A stretch of 18,708 nt of DNA, from positions 1 through 18,708 of the forward strand of contig CAZTYH010000066.1 of the NCBI GenBank assembly GCA_964617565.1, given 5' to 3'. The notes under the pieces are model-generated. The model had not been told where the DNA came from and did no database searches. It saw only the letters and a program-made list of their open reading frames with translations. The DNA is from JAKJGV01 sp964617565 (lineage in GTDB: Bacteria; Verrucomicrobiota; Kiritimatiellia; CAIQIC01; JAGNIJ01). Positions 1 to 7,433 of this stretch are shown here, in pieces; the stretch's first letter is position 1; the number at the start of each line of letters is the position of its first letter. Made by a program: the position numbers and the translations under genes.

Positions 1-1
1 C

Positions 2-1018
2 CGTTTCCTCAAAGCCTGCCGCCGGGAGCCCGTGGACGCCACGCCGGTCTGGCTGATGCGGCAGGCGGGACGCTACATGCCGCCATATCGCGAGTTGCGT
101 CAAAAGCATTCGCTTCTCGATCTGGTCAAGCAACCGGAGTTGGCCGCCCAGGTCACGCTTCAGCCCGTCGAGGCGTTCGAGGTGGATGCGGCGATTATTT
201 TTGCGGACATCCTCACGCTGCCGGAAAGCATGGGGCTCGACCTGAAGTTCACGCAGGGCGAAGGCCCTGCGTTCTCCAATCCCGTTCGCAACGCGCAGGA
301 TGTGGAGCGCCTTCAAGTCCGACCGCCCGAGGAAAGTCTGGGCTTCACGCTGGAAGCGATCCGGCTGACGCGCAAACAACTTGATGGAAAAGTTCCGTTG
401 ATCGGCTTCTCCGGTGCGCCATTTACGCTCGCGTGCTATATGATTGAAGGCCACGCGTCGCGCGATTTCCCGGTCACGCGGCAGTTCCTTCGCGAACAGC
501 CCCGCGCGTGGAGCGCGCTGGCTGAAAAACTGGCGCAAGCTGTTGGTGCTTACCTGGCGGCGCAGGTCGCTGCCGGCGCGCAGGCCGTTCAGCTTTTTGA
601 TACGTGGGCGGGCATTCTCTCGGAATCGGAATATCGCAATTGGGCCATGCCTTTTTCCGCGCGGGCGCTCGCCGCCGTTTCCGCTCCGGCGGTGCCCGTC
701 ATTCATTTCGCGATCGGCGCGCATCTCCTTCCGCTGGTGAAACAGGCGGGCGGTACCGTGATGGGTGTGGATCATCACGTGGAACTCGCCGATGCGTGGA
801 GGATTCTCGGCGACGACGTTGCGGTGCAGGGGAACCTTGATCCCACCTTGCTGCTGGGTCCGGCGGATCCGATGAAGCGCGAGGCGGCGCGTATCCTCGA
901 CAGCGTGCGCGGGCGCTGCGGGCATGTTTTCAATCTGGGGCACGGGGTGATCAAGGAGACGCCGGTGGAAAACGTGGCGTTGTTGGTGCATCTTGTCCAC
1001 GAGCATTCCAAGGCATGA
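2..1018 (+). CDS. hemE: Uroporphyrinogen decarboxylase, 5' end outside window
   Basis: HemE decarboxylates the four acetate side chains of uroporphyrinogen III to give coproporphyrinogen III in the cytoplasm. The reading frame is open to the window edge: the residues before the GTG at 32 read RFLKACRREPV, the usual HemE N-terminal region, so that GTG is an internal Val and the true start lies upstream. The signature VWLMRQAGRYMPPYR carries the substrate-binding Arg. IIFADILTLPESMG carries the conserved Asp that binds the pyrrole NH groups. FSGAPFTLACYMIEG and the C-terminal VFNLGHGV motif are also intact. The gene ends in an ATGA overlap with the ferrochelatase gene, which indicates translational coupling in a heme operon. 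Only a few N-terminal residues should be missing. Confidence 0.97.
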   Translation, partial: RFLKACRREPVDATPVWLMRQAGRYMPPYRELRQKHSLLDLVKQPELAAQVTLQPVEAFEVDAAIIFADILTLPESMGLDLKFTQGEGPAFSNPVRNAQDVERLQVRPPEESLGFTLEAIRLTRKQLDGKVPLIGFSGAPFTLACYMIEGHASRDFPVTRQFLREQPRAWSALAEKLAQAVGAYLAAQVAAGAQAVQLFDTWAGILSESEYRNWAMPFSARALAAVSAPAVPVIHFAIGAHLLPLVKQAGGTVMGVDHHVELADAWRILGDDVAVQGNLDPTLLLGPADPMKREAARILDSVRGRCGHVFNLGHGVIKETPVENVALLVHLVHEHSKA

Positions 1019-1929
1019 ACGAGCACCGACCAGACCGCGCCGTGCTTTTCCTGGCGACAGGCAGCGCGACGTCGCCGGATGAAATCGCCGGTTTCATCGC
1101 CGACATTCGCGAGGGCCGTCCTCCATCGCCTGAGCTTCTTGCCGAGGTCCAGCATCGTTACCAGCTCATCGGCGGCTCGCCTTTCATGCGCATCACGCTC
1201 GCGCAATCCGCGGCGCTGAGCGGGGAATTGATGCGCCGCGGTATCCGCTCACCGGTGTTCAACGGGATGTGCCATTGCGAACCGCGTATTCGCAGTGCGG
1301 TCGAGCGGATGAAGCAGGCCGGCATCGAACACGCCATCGCGATCATCCTGGCGCCGCTGTTTTCCACGTTCAATCGGGACCGCTATGCAAGACGCCTGGA
1401 TCAAGCGCAGCGCGAGCTCGGTACGAATATCGCTGTTCGTTGGATCGAGTCATGGTGGCGTCAGCCGCGCTTCATCGAAGCGTGGGCTGAAAATATTCAG
1501 CGGGCGCTCGCCGCCGCGTCCGGCAAAACGAAACTCATCTTCACGGCGCACAGCCTGCCCGCGCGCGTTGAGAAGTCAGGCGACCGATATGCCGACGAGT
1601 TGAAATCCTGCGCGGCGGTGCTGGCCGGGCGGGTGGGATTTGCGGATTGGAGCGTCGCGTTTCAGAGCGCGGGCGCGAGCCCGGAACCGTGGCTCGGGCC
1701 TTCATTAAAGGAATGCCTGGGCATGCTGCCGAGCGCCGGATATGAGCGACTCGTCGTGGCTCCGATCGGGTTTGTCTGCGACAATGCGGAAATCCTGTTC
1801 GATCTCGATATCGAGGCGAAGGAGCTGGCCCGCGCGAGCGGAATACGGCTGACCCGCGCGGAAACCATGAATGAGTCCGCGCTCTTCATTGCGGCGATGG
1901 CCGATGCCCTGGAGGGTGCGCTCGAATGA
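1015..1929 (+). CDS. hemH: Ferrochelatase, probably coproporphyrin III type (CpfC)
   Basis: This 304-residue protein is a ferrochelatase that inserts Fe2+ into a porphyrin. It resembles the soluble Bacillus enzyme in length and in local motifs: FIADIREGRPPSPELL followed by RYQLIGGSPF, LAPLFSTFNRDRY, LIFTAHSLPARV with the catalytic His at residue 179, and GFVCDNAEILFDLDIE with the acidic residue at 259. No C-terminal [2Fe-2S] cysteine extension is present. The proximal Tyr of Firmicute CpfC (MAYGTP) corresponds to Thr15 in LATGSA, and the Bacillus LKHIEP metal-entry segment reads MCHCEP here (His87 kept, flanked by Cys86 and Cys88). The ATG start overlaps the hemE stop (ATGA), and the stop overlaps the hemY start in the same way. 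The hemE-hemH-hemY order favours coproporphyrin over protoporphyrin as substrate, but sequence alone does not prove it. Confidence 0.93.
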   Translation: MNEHRPDRAVLFLATGSATSPDEIAGFIADIREGRPPSPELLAEVQHRYQLIGGSPFMRITLAQSAALSGELMRRGIRSPVFNGMCHCEPRIRSAVERMKQAGIEHAIAIILAPLFSTFNRDRYARRLDQAQRELGTNIAVRWIESWWRQPRFIEAWAENIQRALAAASGKTKLIFTAHSLPARVEKSGDRYADELKSCAAVLAGRVGFADWSVAFQSAGASPEPWLGPSLKECLGMLPSAGYERLVVAPIGFVCDNAEILFDLDIEAKELARASGIRLTRAETMNESALFIAAMADALEGALE

Positions 1930-3320
1930 AGCACGTTACGATCATAGGCGGAGGCATCACGGGTTTGGCGGCCGCGTATTATCTTCAGAAATCCGGCGCG
2001 GACATTCGTTATACGTTGCTGGAGCGCGCCTCACGGCTCGGCGGGAAAATCGCCACAGTCAAGGAGAATGGGTTCGTGGTTGAGGGTGGTCCCGATTCGT
2101 TCATCAGCCAGAAACCGCACGGATTCCAGATTTGCCGCGATCTTGGACTTGGCGAAGAATTGCTTCCGTCGAATGACGTAACTTACAAAACAAAGCTCGT
2201 TCGCGATGGACGGTTGGTTCCATATCCGGAGGGATTCCGCCTTGCGGTCCCGACGAAGCTCTGGCCGTTCGTCAAATCTCCGCTGATCTCGCCGCTGGGG
2301 AAGTTGCGCATGGGAGTTGATCTCGTGCTGCCCGCGCGGCGCGATACGTCCGATGAAAGCCTCGCGCAATTCATCCGCCGCCGCCTCGGTTCCGAGGCGC
2401 TGGAAAACATTGCCGGGCCGATCATGTCCGGCATTTTCGTAGCCGATCCTGATCGCATGAGCGTGCTCAGCACTTTTCCAATGTTCGTGGAGTTGGAAAG
2501 GAAATATGGGAGCCTGACCCTGGGAATCATTCGCGCGCGGCGCGCCGCGGCGAAAGCCGGTCGTTCCGCCTCATCTACGGGCGTGTTCACTTCGCTCAAG
2601 AGGGGCATGGGGTCGCTGATCGAAGCCCTGACGGCAAGTCTGGCAGGCCAAGTACGAACCGGCTGCGCGGTATCCGCGTTGCGCCGTTGCGCGGATGGTT
2701 TTGAAATTGATTTGGCGCAACGCGGCGCATCGCCGCTCCGTACGGACGAAGTGATTCTTGCCGTCCCGGCTTTTGCCGCTGCCTCGTTGTTGAAGGACGT
2801 GCATCCCGAATTGGCGGGCCGCCTTTCGCGGGTTCGCTATGTTTCCTCCGCGACGGTGAGTTTCGTATATCCGCAGGAAGCCATGGGGCATGTCGCGGAG
2901 GGCGGCGGGTTTGGATTTGTCGTACCGCGGCGCGAGTCGTGCCGGTTGCTGGCGTTTACATGGTCGTCCCGAAAATTCGATTATCGCGCGCCGATGGAGT
3001 ATCATGTAGTGCGAGCTTTCGTGGGCGGTTCGCGGCATGAAGAGCTGGCAGATTTGCCGGACGTGGACCTGGTCACGCTGGTGCGGGAGGAGTTGGCGGA
3101 CATTTTGGGGATTGATGCTCCGCCGGTGCGGCACTGGATTTTCCGGTGGCCGGATGGCAATCCGCAGTTCGACGTCGGCCATCTCGACCGTGTAGGCGAG
3201 ATGGAGAAACTGGCGGCGGAGGTGCCCGGATTGCATCTGGCGGGCAGCGCGTATCGCGGAGTTGGCATTCCCGATTGCGTGAAAAGCGCGCAGGCGGCGG
3301 TGAAGAAAATTGTGCATTAA
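1926..3320 (+). CDS. hemY: Coproporphyrinogen/protoporphyrinogen oxidase, FAD dependent
   Basis: This 464-residue flavoprotein of the HemY/CgoX family performs oxygen-dependent six-electron oxidation of coproporphyrinogen III (or protoporphyrinogen IX) to the porphyrin. The N-terminus has the dinucleotide-binding Rossmann motif IIGGGITGLAAAYYL (residues about 5-19). It is followed by LERASRLGGKIATV and GFVVEGGPDSF, both typical of the family. The C-terminus has the second FAD segment, GLHLAGSAYRGVGIPDCV. There is no signal peptide or transmembrane segment, as in the soluble Bacillus enzyme. The ATG overlaps the hemH stop by 4 bases. With hemE and hemH upstream it completes the B. subtilis-like hemEHY order, which points to the coproporphyrin-dependent route. 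The next gene begins 11 bases after the stop. Confidence 0.94.
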   Translation: MKHVTIIGGGITGLAAAYYLQKSGADIRYTLLERASRLGGKIATVKENGFVVEGGPDSFISQKPHGFQICRDLGLGEELLPSNDVTYKTKLVRDGRLVPYPEGFRLAVPTKLWPFVKSPLISPLGKLRMGVDLVLPARRDTSDESLAQFIRRRLGSEALENIAGPIMSGIFVADPDRMSVLSTFPMFVELERKYGSLTLGIIRARRAAAKAGRSASSTGVFTSLKRGMGSLIEALTASLAGQVRTGCAVSALRRCADGFEIDLAQRGASPLRTDEVILAVPAFAAASLLKDVHPELAGRLSRVRYVSSATVSFVYPQEAMGHVAEGGGFGFVVPRRESCRLLAFTWSSRKFDYRAPMEYHVVRAFVGGSRHEELADLPDVDLVTLVREELADILGIDAPPVRHWIFRWPDGNPQFDVGHLDRVGEMEKLAAEVPGLHLAGSAYRGVGIPDCVKSAQAAVKKIVH

Positions 3321-3331
3321 CGGATAATGGG

Positions 3332-4429
3332 ATGCGAACGGACCTTGATTTCAACCAGACGCCGTTTCTGGCGATATGGGAAGTGACGCGGGCTTGCGCG
3401 CTGGTGTGCAAGCACTGCCGAGCGACTGCGGAAGATCAGCGCGATTCCCGCGAACTGACCCTGGCCGAGGGAAAGAAACTGATGGACGATGTCGCGGCGA
3501 TGGGCACGCCGATCATGATTTTCACCGGTGGCGATCCGCTGCAACGCGAGGATTTGGAGGACCTGATCGCGCATGGTAAATCGTTGGGCATGCGCGTCGG
3601 GACTATCCCGGCGGCCACTCCGCGCCTGACGCGCGAGCGGTTGGAGTCGCTGCGCAGGGCGGGGGTGGACCAGCTTGCCGTGAGTATTGACGCCAGCACG
3701 GCGGAGGCGCACGACCGGCTGCGCGGCGTGGAGGGCGCGTTCGAGAAGGTTATGCAGGGCGCGCGATGGATCCGAGAACTTGGCATTCCGTTGCAGGTCA
3801 ACACGACGTTCGGCGCGTGGAACTGGCATGACTTCAACGCGCTGGTGAAACTGGTTGAGAGCCTGGGGATTGTCTTCTGGGAGATATTCCTGTTGGTGCC
3901 GACGGGGCGGGGCGCGGAGTTGCAGGGCTGCACCGCGCAACAGTTTGAGGAGTTGTTCGGCAGGCTGTATGAGCTTTCGTTGCGCGCGCCATTCATCATC
4001 AAGATCACGGAAGCGCCGCACTACCGGCGATACATCATGCAACGTGCCAAAGCGACAAGTCTTGATGCGGCTGCAAAGCACGCGAATCGGTTCATAACCC
4101 ATCAAAACGTGCGCAGCCGCAAGATGGGATTATCGCCGCTGCCGGTGAACGCGGGGAAGGGTTTTTGTTTCATTGACCATGTGGGCGAGGTTTATCCGAG
4201 CGGTTTTCTGCCGGTCAGCGCGGGGAATGTCAGGCAGACCTCGATAATAGAGCTCTATCGCGAATCGTCGTTGTTCAGGGAGATGAGGAATCCCGACCTG
4301 TTGAAGGGGCGATGCGGCCGATGCGAATTCCGGCAGATCTGCGGAGGATCGCGTTCGCGCGCCTATGCGGTCACCGGCGATTATCTTGAAGAAGACGCCA
4401 GTTGCATCTACGACCCTCCGCGCGCGTGA
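3332..4429 (+). CDS. Radical SAM/SPASM protein of the AhbC/AhbD/NirJ type
   Basis: The 365-residue protein has an N-terminal radical SAM domain with the CX3CX2C cluster site (C22, C26, C29 in RACALVCKHC) and the SAM-binding GGDP motif (residues 66-69). Its C-terminal SPASM-type domain carries C279, C328, C331, C337 and C358 and the block RCGRCEFRQICGGSRSRAYA, so a second Fe-S cluster is expected. The TEAPHYRRY segment (227-235) and this C-terminus match the family I know as TIGR04053, related to the heme-pathway enzymes AhbC, AhbD and NirJ. I chose ATG 3332, 11 bases after hemY; longer in-frame starts lie inside hemY. The ribosome site is weak, so coupling to hemY is likely. The location suggests a heme-maturation step, perhaps oxidative decarboxylation of coproheme in place of ChdC. 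This is inference; a peptide-modifying role is the main alternative. Confidence 0.85.
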   Translation: MRTDLDFNQTPFLAIWEVTRACALVCKHCRATAEDQRDSRELTLAEGKKLMDDVAAMGTPIMIFTGGDPLQREDLEDLIAHGKSLGMRVGTIPAATPRLTRERLESLRRAGVDQLAVSIDASTAEAHDRLRGVEGAFEKVMQGARWIRELGIPLQVNTTFGAWNWHDFNALVKLVESLGIVFWEIFLLVPTGRGAELQGCTAQQFEELFGRLYELSLRAPFIIKITEAPHYRRYIMQRAKATSLDAAAKHANRFITHQNVRSRKMGLSPLPVNAGKGFCFIDHVGEVYPSGFLPVSAGNVRQTSIIELYRESSLFREMRNPDLLKGRCGRCEFRQICGGSRSRAYAVTGDYLEEDASCIYDPPRA

Positions 4430-4435
4430 GGTAAA

Positions 4436-5062
4436 TCAAGGCAATTGCGCGTAGGAGCGGGATCGGGCGGTGATGGGAACCGAGGTCGTCGGGATGATGA
4501 GGTCGAGCGACGAGTTGTACGTTCCGACAACCAGGTGGTAATATGCCCGTTCGGTTTTCTCCATAACCACCGGCACAGGCGCTTTACTGCCGCTGATGAT
4601 CTGGTAGCCGGGAAGTTCGGCGTACAGCTCCACGTTCTCGAATCCTTCGTAAACGATCCGGATCACTTGCGGGTTCGTGCCGGGTGCGACAACGAGGTCG
4701 TACTGTACGCGGCCGCGATCCGAGTAGGTCATGAGATCCACGCCATCGTAAACCTGCCGATAGATGGTGCATTGAATCTGCGGCACAGCGCGGCGCGGGC
4801 CGTTCGCGGGACTTGTTTCCGTCTTTGGGTTTCCGGCATGTTCAAAAACCTGCTCGATAACAGGCGATGGATTTGATCCGACAAAACGCATCTGGATGGG
4901 GCGGCTTGTTACGCCCTTACTGATCAGGGAAATGGAGAAGTCGGAGGCTTCTTCAGCAGAAACAACCAGGTTCAGGCAGAACACAAGAACCGCGGTGCTG
5001 ACGAACCGCAACGACAAAACCCCCGCCTGCCCGTGCTTCAGGCCAAAAACGAACATAAACAA
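4436..5062 (-). CDS. Small secreted DUF7948-like domain protein
   Basis: The 208-residue protein has an N-terminal signal peptide: a hydrophobic core around FVSTAVLVFCLNLVVSA with likely cleavage before EEA. The mature part has IQMRFVGSNPSPVIEQ, then YRQVYDGVDLMTYSD and VQYDLVVAPGTNPQVIRIVYEGF. These are hallmarks of the domain (DUF7948) that normally begins large SBBP-repeat or Ig-like surface proteins. Here it stands alone: no beta-propeller repeats or PEP-CTERM-like anchor follow, and the C-terminus ends in a short extension (SSLDLIIPTTSVPITARS). Function is unknown. The start is uncertain, because a TTG about 16 codons in would give a more compact signal peptide. It converges on the radical SAM gene with only 6 bases between stops. 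Confidence 0.75.
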   Translation of the reverse strand: MFMFVFGLKHGQAGVLSLRFVSTAVLVFCLNLVVSAEEASDFSISLISKGVTSRPIQMRFVGSNPSPVIEQVFEHAGNPKTETSPANGPRRAVPQIQCTIYRQVYDGVDLMTYSDRGRVQYDLVVAPGTNPQVIRIVYEGFENVELYAELPGYQIISGSKAPVPVVMEKTERAYYHLVVGTYNSSLDLIIPTTSVPITARSRSYAQLP

Positions 5063-5208
5063 CCTGCCCCGCTGAAAAAATGCCCTTGGCGTACCTCTTA
5101 TTACTACCCGTCATTTATAAGCGTGTTAAGTGGCAAATGGGTTGCGGGCCAGCGTCGCCTTAGGGTAATCTCCGGGTCCGGAACGCCGGCCATTTGGAGG
5201 GTTTGACC

Positions 5209-6303
5209 GTGGCAATCATGTATAAAGATAATCCGCTGAAATCCATATCCTGGGAGGATTTCCAGAAGCTGGAGCTTGCCGGGAAGGGAGACTATTTTCT
5301 GCGTGAAAACCAGCCCTATCACGCCCTGATCGCCCAGCAGTTTACGCGTCCCATGCTGGACCGGCTGTGCGAACTGGCCACACGCATCCGGCGCATCGCG
5401 AAGACCCGGGGCGGGACGTTATTCCTTCAGGATCTCCTCTCGGAGAAGAGGGCCATGCTCTACTTCGCACAGCCCTCGACTCGAACGTTCCTTTCGTTCT
5501 ATGCCGCCTGCCAGATTGTCGGCCTTCAGCCGGCCGAGGTGCGTGACACCTCCACCTCCAGCGAACTGAAGGGCGAATCGCCGGAAGATTCCGTGAGGAC
5601 GTTCAGCTCGTATTTCGATCTGATCATCATGCGGCATCCGGTCGGCGGATTCGCCGAGCGCATTGCGTGGCTGCTTTCCAACACCGACCGTCCCGTACCG
5701 GTGATCAACGCGGGTTCGGGCAAGGATCAGCATCCGACGCAGGCGCTGTTGGATGTGTACACCCTGCAGCGCAGTTTCGAGCGGCGCGGCGGAATCGAGG
5801 GAAAGAAGATCGCGTTCGTGGGCGATCTCGCGCGCGGGCGGACGGTGCGTTCGCTGGCGTGGTTGTTGACCCAGTATCCCGGAGTGAAGCAGTACTTTGT
5901 TGCGCCCGAGTCGCTGCAGATCGGGGCGGACATCCTTCAATTCCTCGATCATGCAAAGATGCCGTACGAAGTCAGCCAGGATTTTGAAAGCGTGATCCCC
6001 GAAGTGGACGCGATATACATGACGCGAATCCAGGACGAATGGGATACCGCGCATGAGAGCCAGGTGCTGGATACCAGTCACTTCCACTTCACCAAGGCGC
6101 ACCTGGCGAAGCTCAAGGCCGATGCGGTTATCATGCATCCGCTGCCCCGAAGAAAAGAAATCGAAGCCAGTGTGGACTCCGATCCACGGGCGGTGTATTG
6201 GAGACAGGTCCGGAATGGAATGTGGATTCGTGCCGCGTTGATCCTGACCGTGTTCCAGAGAGATCCCGAGGTAGACCGGTATTACCAGGATCTCGTGAGC
6301 TGA
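5209..6303 (+). CDS. pyrB: Aspartate carbamoyltransferase catalytic subunit
   Basis: PyrB condenses carbamoyl phosphate and aspartate to N-carbamoyl-aspartate, the committed step of pyrimidine synthesis. The protein has the carbamoyl-phosphate loop FAQPSTRTFLSF, the mobile Ser/Lys loop STSSELKGESPEDS, GSGKDQHPTQALLDVYT, GDLARGRTVRSL, the aspartate-specific TRIQDEW and MHPLPRRKEI. It is 364 residues, about 50 longer than the classical E. coli chain, with an extra N-terminal segment before the first helix. GTG 5209 is chosen because GGAGG at 5196-5200 lies 8 bases upstream; ATG 5218 is too far and TTG 5194 too near. argF follows 33 bases after the stop, so the two genes are likely co-transcribed. 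No PyrI regulatory subunit is seen here. Identity is firm because of the RxQ motif; specificity has not been tested. Confidence 0.95.
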   Translation: MAIMYKDNPLKSISWEDFQKLELAGKGDYFLRENQPYHALIAQQFTRPMLDRLCELATRIRRIAKTRGGTLFLQDLLSEKRAMLYFAQPSTRTFLSFYAACQIVGLQPAEVRDTSTSSELKGESPEDSVRTFSSYFDLIIMRHPVGGFAERIAWLLSNTDRPVPVINAGSGKDQHPTQALLDVYTLQRSFERRGGIEGKKIAFVGDLARGRTVRSLAWLLTQYPGVKQYFVAPESLQIGADILQFLDHAKMPYEVSQDFESVIPEVDAIYMTRIQDEWDTAHESQVLDTSHFHFTKAHLAKLKADAVIMHPLPRRKEIEASVDSDPRAVYWRQVRNGMWIRAALILTVFQRDPEVDRYYQDLVS

Positions 6304-6336
6304 GCGGGAAGGAAGAGCTGAAATGGAGAATGTGAC

Positions 6337-7430
6337 ATGTTGCACCTGATATCGCTGAACGACTGGAAAACCGAGTTGATTGAAGAAGTGCTGGAGATGG
6401 CCGGCCAGGTGAAGGAAGCGCCCGGCAATTACGTGAAGGCGCTGGTCGGAAAAACGCTGCTGATGATGTTTGAAAAGCCGAGTCTGCGCACGCGAGTTTC
6501 TTTCGAAACCGGCATGAGCCAGTTGGGCGGGCACGCCATTTTTTACGACATGAGCACTTCGCCCCTTGGCGCCGGCAAGGAGACGATTCACGATACGGTC
6601 AAGACGGTAAGCCGCTATGTGAACATCATCATGGCGCGACTGTTCGACCATGCGAAGATTGTTGAAATGGCCGAGCTGGCCACCGTGCCCGTGATCAACG
6701 CGTTGACGGACTTTGAGCACCCCTGCCAAATTCTTGCGGACCTGATGACCGTTCGCGAGAAGAAGGGAAAGCTGAAAGGATTGACATTGGCCTACCTGGG
6801 CGACAGCAACAACAACGTGACGCATTCGCTGCTTTATGGTTGCACAAAGGTGGGAATGAACATCCGCGTGGGGTGTCCGCCCGGCGACGAGTTCAGCCCG
6901 GCGGTGAAGGTCCTGCAGTCGGCGAAGAAAATCGCGGACGAAACAGGGTGTGCCGTGAAGGTCACCCATGACGCTGTTGAAGCAGTCAGGGACGCCGACG
7001 TGGTCTACACCGATTCATGGATGAGCTATCACGTTCCGCCGCACAAGCTGAACGAGAGGATCCGGGTCTTCACGCCTTATCAGGTGAACGCGGAATTGAT
7101 GAAGCACGCGGATAAAAACGCGATCTTCCTGAACTGTCTGCCTGCGTTGCGCGGCTATGAGCAGACGGCGGAAGTNNNNNNNNNNNNNNNNNNNNNNNNN
7201 NNNNNNNNNNNNNNNNNNNNNNNNNNNNNNNNNNNNNNNNNNNNNNNNNNNNNNNNNNNNNNNNNNNNNNNNNNNCGATCTTCCTGAACTGTCTGCCTGC
7301 GTTGCGCGGCTATGAGCAGACGGCGGAAGTGATTGACGGTCCACAATCGGTTGTCTTCGACCAAGCGGAGAACCGGTTGCATGCGCAGAAAGCCGTCATG
7401 CTGAAGCTGATGTCGGTTAACAAGAAGTAG
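6337..7430 (+). CDS. argF: Ornithine carbamoyltransferase, interrupted by an assembly gap
   Basis: ArgF converts ornithine and carbamoyl phosphate to citrulline. Diagnostic blocks are FEKPSLRTRVSFETG, the MARLFDH segment, LTDFEHPCQILADL, YLGDSNNNVTHSLL, NCLPALRGYEQT and IDGPQSVVFDQAENRLHAQKA. Removing the 100 N (7176-7275) and one 55-base copy takes out 155 bases, which restores the frame from ATG 6337 to TAG 7430 and gives 312 residues, the normal family length. GGAGAA at 6325-6330 is a good ribosome site. Two positions differ from the textbook enzyme: the ornithine-loop SMG is replaced by SYH (DSWMSYHVP), and the catalytic HCLP reads NCLP. Ornithine therefore remains the best guess, but an acetylated or other amine substrate is possible. 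The gene follows pyrB and ends 3 bases from the convergent glycosidase. Confidence 0.88.
7121..7330. other. Assembly gap of 100 N flanked by an identical 55-base duplication
   Basis: Bases 7176-7275 are N. The 55 bases before the gap (7121-7175) are identical to the 55 after it (7276-7330). The argF frame is only restored if the N block and one copy are removed. This looks like two contigs that share a terminal k-mer of 55 and were joined by a scaffolder with a default 100-N spacer, not like a biological repeat. Confidence 0.93.
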
Positions 7431-7433
7431 TTC

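Noticed and set aside
5419..6969. A 516-codon open frame on the minus strand opposite pyrB and argF
   Set aside because: It spans two well-recognised genes and their intergenic space, and its translation is rich in His, Arg and Gln without family motifs. It is a shadow of GC-rich codon use.
7121..7330. Apparent 55-base direct repeats flanking a gap as a real duplication or insertion-site duplication
   Set aside because: The same length (55) occurs at both gaps with exactly 100 N, and collapsing restores coding frames. Target-site duplications would not show this.
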